A stretch of 5,175 nucleotides of DNA from Prolixibacteraceae bacterium (GTDB lineage: Bacteria > Bacteroidota > Bacteroidia > Bacteroidales > Prolixibacteraceae), in the NCBI GenBank assembly GCA_017998095.1, contig JAGODU010000249.1, positions 1 through 5,175 on the forward strand, written 5' to 3'. The notes under the pieces are model-generated. The model was not told the origin of the DNA. It was given only the letters and a program-made list of their open reading frames with translations, and searched no databases. Of this stretch, positions 1 through 4,970 are shown one piece after another. Position 1 is the first letter of the stretch; every line of letters begins with the position of its first letter. The translations under genes were made by a program, and so were the position numbers.

Positions 1-38
1 AAATAGAAATAACATAGAGAATGGAAGTGGATATGATT

Positions 39-134
39 ATGGAAAAATGGGATTTATACACTAGATATAGAGAAAAAACCAACAACGATTTGCAGGTAAA
101 ATGGTTATTTTTTGATGTGGATTTGATGACTTAG
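39..134 (+). pseudogene. NUDIX hydrolase-like N-terminal remnant
   Basis: A 31-residue frame begins MEKWDLYTRYREKTN and ends in a TAG stop just before the next gene. The start resembles the first strand of clostridial NUDIX hydrolases, which often open with an E-x-WDLYD-x-x-R-x-x-T pattern. The NUDIX box itself (GX5EX7REUXEEXGU) is absent. The frame jumps to a hydrophobic VKWLFFDVDL stretch that could come from later in such a protein, which would make it an internally deleted gene. An upstream ATG at 21 is in the same frame, but the purine-rich bases 23-30 fit the ATG at 39 better. It could instead be a chance small ORF. The family assignment rests on about 15 residues and is weak. Confidence 0.33.
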
Positions 135-139
135 GGAGG
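133..139 (+). promoter_or_regulatory. Ribosome binding site of the GNAT-like pseudogene
   Basis: AGGGAGG lies eight bases before the ATG at 148, an almost ideal Shine-Dalgarno arrangement. It fixes the start of the broken gene that follows and shows that the interrupted frame was once a properly translated gene. It overlaps the TAG stop (132-134) of the preceding scrap. Confidence 0.7.
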
Positions 140-147
140 CCGTTGCG

Positions 148-627
148 ATGAAGGTTTTTGATCTGACTGCGGATAGTATAGCGGCAGTCGCACAATTAAT
201 GTGCAGAATAAAAGCTGATTGATGGGATTATGAAGGTGCTATTGGTCAATTAAGCGACATTAATGAAAGCATTAAGACAGTCGGATGGTATCTCGGAGAT
301 GATGCACAGCATCCTAAGGGATGGATATTGTGCAGAGAGCTAGTAGGCTATCGTGCAATTGATTTGGAATGTAGTGGATTTGACGATAATGGAACATTTA
401 AACTGGAGCATAAACTTGGTCAGTTATTTCAGGTTGCACAAGAGTATGCACGCAAAAAAGGATATTTGACATTTAGAAGCGGAATAAGTTCTGTAGGATT
501 TAACATTCACGGCAAGGAAATCCAGAACATACCTGATGCCATTCATTCATTATCTTGTGAACGTATTGACTATTGCTGGTTGGATAGTAACCATAAAAGA
601 AGAGTCGACAAACACCCGAAAAATTGA
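148..627 (+). pseudogene. Interrupted GNAT-like gene: in-frame TGA, 3' end lost to an IS
   Basis: From the ATG at 148 the frame reads MKVFDLTADSIAAVAQLMCR and on to a TGA at 220-222. It then continues in the same frame, without another stop, to 627. Reading through the TGA gives a coherent protein of about 158 residues. The part after the stop begins WDYEGAIGQL, includes GWYLGDDAQHPKGW, and has a helix-rich KLEHKLGQLF / AQEYARKKGY section. These resemble clostridial GNAT-related acetyltransferase proteins, but I do not see a clear acetyl-CoA pyrophosphate loop, so the family call is tentative. The last codons (from about 603) appear to be IS sequence, so the natural C-terminus is missing. The TGA sits directly before a TGG; a TGG-to-TGA change in a former Trp-Trp pair is the simplest explanation. 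Translation could restart at the ATG-less 223-627 part only from a non-standard start (for example TTG at 328), and a functional product is unlikely. Confidence 0.55.
603..617 (+). repeat. Candidate left terminal inverted repeat of the IS
   Basis: AGTCGACAAACACCC matches, with one substitution and one single-base gap, the reverse complement of 1420-1433 (AGTCGAAAAAACCC). Both are followed inward by A/T-rich runs that also align loosely. The distance to the orfA start (about 43 bases) is reasonable for an IS3 left end. The repeat does not start with the common IS3 tip TG, so the true end may lie a few bases outside. Confidence 0.35.
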
Positions 628-659
628 TAAAATAAAATCAAAAGAAGAGGTGTTTAAAA

Positions 660-785
660 ATGAGAAAATACAGTAAAGAATTCAAAGAAGAAGCATTGAA
701 ACTATCAGATGAAATAGGAGTGAAGAAAGTTAACGATATATTAAAGGATGCACTTGGTTTTTTCGCAAAAGACCGGAAGAAGTAA
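660..785 (+). pseudogene. IS3-family transposase orfA, internally deleted (41 codons)
   Basis: The product begins MRKYSKEFKEEALKLSDEIG, the typical opening of IS3/IS150 OrfA (helix 1 of the HTH_8-like domain). After VKKV it passes directly to NDILKDALGFFAKDRKK, which is the usual C-terminal end after the leucine zipper. About 50 codons that normally hold the rest of the helix-turn-helix and most of the coiled coil are therefore missing, apparently in frame. AGAAGAGG at 643-650 is a good ribosome binding site with nine bases of spacing. Near the end the bases AAAAG at 767-771 sit where the family makes its programmed -1 frameshift (A-AAA-G type) into orfB. OrfA normally binds the IS ends; this short form should not. 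Confidence 0.75.
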
Positions 786-1270
786 AAACATCAGAACGAC
801 ATCTGTTTATACTAGAGTTTAAGGACAAGTATACTGTAAAAAAGATGTGTATGGTGGTTAAAGTAAGCGAATCAGGATACTACCGCTGGTTAAAAAATCG
901 CAAAAGACAGACACACCGGCAGCTTCTTCTGGTCAAAATCAAAGAATTACTTGCAGAACATCCGGATAACAATAATTATGGAGTAAAGAGAATTCAAAGA
1001 GGTCTTATACAAAAGGGAATAAATGTAAGTATTTGTAAAGTATACAGAGCTATGAGAGAAAACGGTTTGATTCATAAACGTAGGACTCCTCACACAATAA
1101 CCAAAGCAACTACAGAAATACAGGAAAAAGATAATATTATAAAACGTGACTTCAAGGCAGAAAAACCATTAACGAAGCTTCTGACAGATATTACCCAAGT
1201 ACAGTGTTCTGACGGCAAGCTCTATGTTTCTGCGGTACTTGACTGTTATAATGGTGAGATCATATGCTAA
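770..1270 (+). pseudogene. IS3-family transposase orfB, N-terminal part, truncated
   Basis: Entered by -1 frameshift from orfA at about 770, or started at the ATG at 845, the frame gives GYYRWLKNRKRQ, then an HTH_21 region (YGVKRIQRGL, then VYRAMRENGLIHKRR, about residues 45-80 from the 845 start). It then reaches the first strand of the integrase core, KLLTDITQVQ, with the first catalytic Asp at residue 115. After LDCYNGEII it runs into C and a TAA stop. The family continues here with roughly 100 more residues containing the second Asp and the Glu of the DDE triad; these are missing. The stop results from joining to a distant downstream part of orfB in another frame. The product would be inactive for strand transfer. 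Confidence 0.85.
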
Positions 1271-1355
1271 TACAACACACAGAGAATTACAAGCTAATCC
1301 TTATGGGATGACTCCTATAGCATATCGTAAGCTTACCTGTGAATTTGTGGCTTAA
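1263..1355 (+). pseudogene. IS3-family orfB, C-terminal remnant
   Basis: In the frame shifted by +1 relative to the preceding orfB part, the bases read YANTTHRELQANPYGMTPIA followed by YRK and a short tail to a TAA at 1353-1355. N-P-x-G-M-(T/P)-P-x-x-Y-R is the characteristic C-terminus of IS3-family DDE transposases. Its position immediately after the truncated integrase core shows that an internal piece of orfB was deleted and that the join put the two parts out of frame. Confidence 0.75.
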
Positions 1356-1390
1356 CAAGCATACCATGGATAAAAGTAATGACAATCTAA

Positions 1391-1528
1391 GAAATCATAA
1401 CTAAGCTATTTTATATTTTGGGTTTTTTCGACTATACATTTCTTGACATTTCCAAGGAACTTAAAACAAGACAACTTTCTAATTTTAGACTCTCTAAGCT
1501 GACGCGAGATCAGTTGGAAAAATATTAA
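1391..1528 (+). pseudogene. C-terminal gene scrap between the IS and the recQ-like gene
   Basis: A stop-free frame from 1391 ends in TAA at 1526-1528. The portion outside the putative IS end reads TFLDISKELKTRQLSNFRLS, then KLTRDQLEKY. It is charged, helix-like and protein-like in composition, and the frame has no usable start codon. It looks like the last 30 or so codons of a gene whose front was lost when the IS or the neighbouring module arrived. I do not recognise the family. The alternative is that it is simply an AT-rich spacer carrying the promoter of the following operon. The only promoter-like hexamers I can find here are weak (CTGACG at 1499-1504 and TATTAA at 1523-1528, 18 bases apart). 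A perfect TTGACA at 1443-1448 has no matching -10. Confidence 0.3.
1420..1433 (-). repeat. Candidate right terminal inverted repeat of the IS
   Basis: GGGTTTTTTCGACT is the imperfect inverted partner of 603-617. It lies 64 bases after the orfB stop, a normal distance for an IS3 right end. A T-run next to GGG can arise by chance in AT-rich DNA, so the pairing is suggestive only. Confidence 0.35.
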
Positions 1529-1573
1529 TGAAATGATGACAATTCTCTCTGCGGAGTATCTGTCAAATATTGT

Positions 1574-1578
1574 GGAGG
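1574..1578 (+). promoter_or_regulatory. Ribosome binding site that sets the recQ-like start at 1587
   Basis: GGAGG is eight bases before the ATG at 1587, an ideal spacing. The in-frame ATG at 1581 is only two bases from it, and the ATG at 1533 has no comparable site. The 18 residues that the longer reading would add are not RecQ-like, whereas YDEALRYLKQMFG after 1587 matches the usual helix at the N-terminus of RecQ proteins. Confidence 0.75.
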
Positions 1579-1586
1579 TAATGCTA

Positions 1587-3659
1587 ATGTATGATGAAGC
1601 ATTAAGATATCTAAAACAGATGTTTGGGAACGAGGCAAGGTTTAGAGAAGGCCAATGGGAAGCAATACAGTATGCTCTACATAATAAAAAAGTGTTAATA
1701 GTACAGCAGACCGGTTGGGGTAAAAGTATTGTATATTTTATTGCAACAAAGCTTTTAAGGGATAAAGGTAAAGGCCCTACGATACTCATAAGCCCACTGT
1801 TATCTTTAGTGAGAAATCAAATTAATAGCTCATCAAGCCTTGGAATAGCAGCTAAGAGCATTAATAGCCAGAATGCTAATGAATGGGATTTTGTAAAAGA
1901 AGAATTAAAAGCAGATACCTGCGATATTTTACTAATATCGCCTGAGCAACTCGCAAACCGTGATAGGTTCAATGAATTAATGTCGTATATTGGTAAAGGG
2001 ATTGGACTATTTGTTGTTGATGAAGCACATTGTATCTCTGATTGGGGACATGATTTTAGACCAGACTATCGCAGAATTACAAATGTAATAAAGACTCTTC
2101 CGCCCAATGTACCGGTTATTGCTACAACAGCGACAGCTAATCAGAGAGTTGTTGAGGATATTTCATTTCAATTAGGCGATATCGAAGTCTCAAGAGGTCC
2201 ATTAGTAAGAGAATCATTGAGACTACAAGTGATCAAATTAAAAGATCAAGCTGAGAGAATGGCTTGGCTTGCAGAAAATGTTCCTAAAATGCCTGGGGTT
2301 GGGATTATTTATTGCTTAACCGTTTCTGACTGCTACAGAGTCAGTAAATGGTTGCAAAAAAATGGTGTTGATGCGAGGGCATATAACGGGAAATTAGAAG
2401 CGGAAGAAAGAAAGTCTCTTGAAAATCAGTTTATGCAAAATGGAATAAAATGCTTAGTAGCGACAGTAGCGCTTGGAATGGGTTATGATAAAGCGGATAT
2501 TGAATTTGTAATCCATTATCAAAGACCAGGTAATGTAATTTCATATTATCAGCAAATAGGCAGGGCCGGAAGAAGACTGGATAATGCATACGCAGTTTTA
2601 CTAAATGGAATTGAAGATGATGATATTCAGGAGTACTTTATCAATACGGCTTTTCCAACTCAGACGGAGATGAGAGACGTAGTTAATGTTTTGGAACATT
2701 CTACAAATGGTCTCAAACAGAATCAGATTTTAAGAATAGTTAATATGCGAACAAACCGATTAGAAAAATGTATAAAATATTTAGAAGTAGAAAATGTAAT
2801 TAGTAAGGGGAAAGATGGAAGTTATTTCAGGACCGTAAATGAATGGTCTCCTGATATAAGTAAAAGTGAAATGGTGACTATGCGTAGATATAAAGAACTT
2901 CAAGAAATGAAACAGTTTGTTGATCTTGATAAATGTTATATGCAATTTATTGCTCAGAAATTGGATGATCCTTATGCCAAAGAATGTGGAAAATGCTCAG
3001 TATGTATGGGTAGGGAGTTTTTTCCTATATGTGTAGATCATGAAAATGTTTTAGAAGCAATTAAATTCCTAAAAGGTGAATTTATTGTAATTGAAAAAAG
3101 AAAACAATGGCCTGCCGGTATAATGGCTGAAACTCAAAAGAAAATATCTAATGAATACCAAGTTGAGGATGGACGAGCATTATGTGCTTTCGGAGATGCA
3201 GGATGGGGCAAATTCATACATGATGATAAATACGTAAGTAATTATTTTAGAGATGAGCTTGTTAATGCAAGTGTTGATTTGATTTCAGAATGGTTGCACG
3301 GCAAGATAGAACACATGCATGTCGCCTATATACCATCACTTAGCAAACCAGAGCTCGTAAAGTCATTTGCGCACAGAGTTGCGAAAAAGCTTAATATTCC
3401 ATGCCTGGATATAATAGAAAAATCAAAAACAACCCGACCGCAGAAAGAACTTGAAAATAGTGCATACCAATGCAAAAATGCCTTTGATGGTTTTTCAGTG
3501 AAAGAGGCATGTACTAACCGAGACATTTTACTGATTGATGATATGGTGGATTCAAGATGGACTTTAACAGTTTGTGGTTACATGCTTAGAGAAAAAGGAG
3601 CGGGGTTAGTTTATCCATTTGCGATAGCATCAACCACAGGAATGAGAGGGGCTGAATAG
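1587..3659 (+). CDS. recQ: RecQ-family DNA helicase fused to a C-terminal phosphoribosyltransferase domain
   Basis: The product has 690 residues; residue numbers here count from the alternative ATG at 1533, so subtract 18 for the chosen start. The helicase core has motif 0 FREGQ (37-41), Walker A QTGWGKS (59-65), the DEAH box (163-166) followed by the RecQ aromatic loop CISDWGHDFRPDYR, motif III ATTATA (197-202), motif V ATVALGMGYDKADI, and motif VI YYQQIGRAGR (338-347). A winged-helix-like stretch (about 390-435) precedes a zinc-type cluster, Cys468 and Cys485/488/491 (C-x16-C-x2-C-x2-C). No HRDC domain follows. Instead KRKQWPAG (522-529) opens a second part with GDAGWGK (554-560) and a type I PRT fold ending in the PRPP-loop-like ILLIDDMVDSRWT (665-677) and YPFAIASTTG. 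RecQ proteins unwind DNA 3'-5' with ATP; RecQ-PRT fusions of this layout are known in Firmicutes and Actinobacteria, and their PRT substrate is unknown to me. The gene is intact and forms an operon with the dprA-like gene, four bases downstream. That pairing suggests a ShosTA-like defence role (inference). Confidence 0.93.
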   Translation: MYDEALRYLKQMFGNEARFREGQWEAIQYALHNKKVLIVQQTGWGKSIVYFIATKLLRDKGKGPTILISPLLSLVRNQINSSSSLGIAAKSINSQNANEWDFVKEELKADTCDILLISPEQLANRDRFNELMSYIGKGIGLFVVDEAHCISDWGHDFRPDYRRITNVIKTLPPNVPVIATTATANQRVVEDISFQLGDIEVSRGPLVRESLRLQVIKLKDQAERMAWLAENVPKMPGVGIIYCLTVSDCYRVSKWLQKNGVDARAYNGKLEAEERKSLENQFMQNGIKCLVATVALGMGYDKADIEFVIHYQRPGNVISYYQQIGRAGRRLDNAYAVLLNGIEDDDIQEYFINTAFPTQTEMRDVVNVLEHSTNGLKQNQILRIVNMRTNRLEKCIKYLEVENVISKGKDGSYFRTVNEWSPDISKSEMVTMRRYKELQEMKQFVDLDKCYMQFIAQKLDDPYAKECGKCSVCMGREFFPICVDHENVLEAIKFLKGEFIVIEKRKQWPAGIMAETQKKISNEYQVEDGRALCAFGDAGWGKFIHDDKYVSNYFRDELVNASVDLISEWLHGKIEHMHVAYIPSLSKPELVKSFAHRVAKKLNIPCLDIIEKSKTTRPQKELENSAYQCKNAFDGFSVKEACTNRDILLIDDMVDSRWTLTVCGYMLREKGAGLVYPFAIASTTGMRGAE

Positions 3660-3663
3660 ATAT

Positions 3664-4665
3664 ATGAATATCTCAGATGACAGTTATGCAATGCTATTAT
3701 TATGTTCAGATTTAGCATTGAGAAATATAGATAGCAAAGTTAATGCATATACGGTATCTCAGTGGTCAAATCTTGATGAACGGCTAATTCAAAGCAAACT
3801 AACGCCCAAAGTACTTTTTGATGTTTCTTCAGAGAATATTAAAAAGAAGCTTTATTTATCTGATGAGGAATCCGTGAGAATTGAAAAGCTATTATCTAGG
3901 GCAGTCCAGTTTAGTATTGAATTATCTGCTTTGAATGGAAAGGGAATATTTACGATGACAAGAAGCGATTCTGGTTATCCGGTAGCTTTGAAAAATAAAT
4001 TAAAAAGACTGGCACCACCGATTTTATACTACTCAGGGAATTTGTCTCTAATATCAAATAAAGGTGTAGCAATTGTTGGATCTAGAAATATTGATGAGGC
4101 TGCATTAAGATTTACAGAAAAACTTTCAAGACGTTGCACCAATGATAGATTGAATATTGTTTCTGGAGGTGCAAGAGGCGTAGATTCAATTGCAGAGAAT
4201 GTTGCAAATAAATCTGATGGAACTACAGTGATATTTGTTGCAGATAGTTTGGAAAAAAAGATTAGGCAAAAAGAAACCAGAGAGGCAATAATGAGAAAGC
4301 AATCAATAATTTTATCATCTTTTAGACCAGATATGCCGTTTCAAACATATGCAGCTATGGAAAGAAATAAATACGTGTATGCTCTTTCGGATTTTGTAGT
4401 TATTATTTCATCTGATTACAATAAGGGTGGAACTTGGGCCGGAGCAACAGAAAATTTGAAGCGTGGTTGGGTACCAGTGTTTGTTAGGAAAGAAAATGAA
4501 ATCCCGCAGGGGAATATTAATTTATTGAAAAACGAAAATGTTTATCCGATAACTCAAGAAATATTAGATAACGAAAATATAAACATCTTTGATTGGGTTA
4601 CATCGCAAGTAAAGAAATCAAATAAAGAAGAAGTCATTAAACCACAGCAGATACCTTTATTTTAA
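3664..4665 (+). CDS. dprA: DprA/Smf-family DNA-processing protein, partner of the RecQ-PRT protein
   Basis: This 333-residue protein has a helical N-terminal part (1-95) and then the DprA Rossmann domain: DSGYPVALK (102-110), APPILYYSGN (117-126; DprA usually has PPP-x-L-x-x-x-GN), VAIVGSRN (135-142), VSGGARGVDSIAE (166-178, the SG-x-ARG-x-D signature), GTTVIFVADSLE (186-197), LSSF (217-220), MERNKYVYALSD (232-243, the RNR-x-I-x-x-LSD segment with RNK), and SDYNKGGTWAGA (250-261), corresponding to the SGS-x-x-TA loop. Housekeeping DprA binds single-stranded DNA and loads RecA during transformation. This copy diverges in several signature positions (GGARG for GLARG, ERNK for RRNR, GGTWAGA for SGSLITA), has no clear C-terminal winged helix, and is co-transcribed with a PRT-domain protein. 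It therefore resembles the ShosA-type DprA-like antitoxins more than chromosomal DprA. The start at 3664 follows AGGGG at 3647-3651 (12 bases) inside the end of the previous gene, consistent with translational coupling. It ends in PLF just before TAA. Confidence 0.9.
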   Translation: MNISDDSYAMLLLCSDLALRNIDSKVNAYTVSQWSNLDERLIQSKLTPKVLFDVSSENIKKKLYLSDEESVRIEKLLSRAVQFSIELSALNGKGIFTMTRSDSGYPVALKNKLKRLAPPILYYSGNLSLISNKGVAIVGSRNIDEAALRFTEKLSRRCTNDRLNIVSGGARGVDSIAENVANKSDGTTVIFVADSLEKKIRQKETREAIMRKQSIILSSFRPDMPFQTYAAMERNKYVYALSDFVVIISSDYNKGGTWAGATENLKRGWVPVFVRKENEIPQGNINLLKNENVYPITQEILDNENINIFDWVTSQVKKSNKEEVIKPQQIPLF

Positions 4666-4852
4666 TTATAGTATACTAGGAGACCGTATATATAATGTTT
4701 ATAAGATGCAAATGGAAAGTATCCATGCTGATTTAACCGATAAGAATGGACATATTCCCTTGAACGTGGAAAAGCAAAAGAATGTATCGACGTATTGGCT
4801 TGTATTAAAAAATGCAAAAATACACTCCTGACATCAATCTTTGCTATCGTTC
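4666..4852 (+). other. Non-coding or decayed stretch downstream of the operon
   Basis: No complete gene is visible. Two short overlapping open frames occur: one from the ATG at 4707 (about 40 codons, starting MQMESIHADL), and one without a start codon from 4744 containing LERGKAKECIDVLACIKKC. The second has a protein-like, helix-forming composition and may be another gene scrap. Neither belongs to a family I recognise, and neither has a clear ribosome binding site. TATAAT at 4691-4696 is a good -10 match but has no recognisable -35. Confidence 0.4.
4669..4678. repeat. 10-bp perfect palindrome after the dprA-like gene
   Basis: TAGTATACTA directly follows the operon's stop codon (4663-4665). 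It has no loop and no following T-run, so it is not an intrinsic terminator. It contains TATACT on both strands and could be part of a promoter or a small protein-binding site. In DNA this AT-rich it may be chance. I found no convincing terminator hairpin after the operon. Confidence 0.3.
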
Positions 4853-4970
4853 CATGTGGAAAATGTAGTGTTACTTTCCCAAATTGGATTCAAAGAGGCA
4901 TATAAGAGTTAAATTGAAGATGGATGAGCTGAATTTAACTGTAGCAGAGAGCAAAGCAACCTATCGGTGA
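4853..4970 (+). pseudogene. Fragment of an RlmD-type 23S rRNA methyltransferase tail, frameshifted
   Basis: The bases from 4853 read HVENVVLLS. After dropping one C in the CCC run at 4878-4880 they continue KLDSKRHIRVKLKMDELNL, then TVAESKATY, to a TGA at 4968. In clostridial RumA/RlmD-type uracil-C5 methyltransferases the catalytic domain ends with HVE-x-V-x-LLS and is followed by a lineage-specific extension with (D/E)EL-(D/N)-LT-x-AESKATY. The fragment matches this join exactly except for the one-base insertion. It lacks both the catalytic domain upstream and the rest of the extension, which normally continues for several dozen residues. It is an isolated piece, without a start codon, and cannot be functional. 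The recognition is from memory of the family and not from an alignment. Confidence 0.55.

Larger units (their letters stand above)
603..1433 (+). mobile_element. Decayed IS3-family element (IS150-like), internally deleted
   Basis: The segment contains the start and end of orfA and the start and end of orfB of an IS3-family element, in the usual order and with orfB in the -1 frame relative to orfA. Both genes have lost their middle portion. The total length of about 0.83 kb compares with the roughly 1.2-1.5 kb usual for the family. The boundaries are set by imperfect terminal inverted repeats at 603-617 and 1420-1433. I see no convincing 3-4 bp target duplication outside them. With neither a complete orfA DNA-binding domain nor a full DDE domain it cannot move itself, though it might be mobilised in trans if the ends are real. 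The exact ends are uncertain by tens of bases. Confidence 0.6.

Noticed and set aside
220..222. TGA read as Trp (alternative genetic code).
   Set aside because: All Trp codons in the intact helicase and dprA-like genes are TGG and neither gene contains an in-frame TGA. A premature stop is the simpler reading.
1420..1433. GGG followed by six T as an intrinsic terminator.
   Set aside because: There is no GC-rich stem before the T-run. The sequence is better explained as the IS end.
1443..1448. Perfect TTGACA as a -35 element for the operon.
   Set aside because: No TATAAT-like hexamer occurs 16-18 bases downstream, and the same bases are part of the reading frame of the C-terminal scrap.
1533..1586. 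Longer N-terminus for the helicase starting at the ATG at 1533.
   Set aside because: The 18 extra residues do not resemble RecQ, there is no ribosome binding site before 1533, and GGAGG at 1574-1578 is ideally placed for 1587.
1406..1789. Minus-strand open frame of 127 codons.
   Set aside because: It overlaps the start of the well-supported helicase gene on the other strand, has no ribosome binding site, and its product has no recognisable domain. It is an antisense shadow.
3326..3526. Minus-strand open frame of 66 codons inside the helicase-PRT gene.
   Set aside because: It is entirely antisense to the PRT domain, has no ribosome binding site, and has no protein-like features beyond those imposed by the opposite strand.
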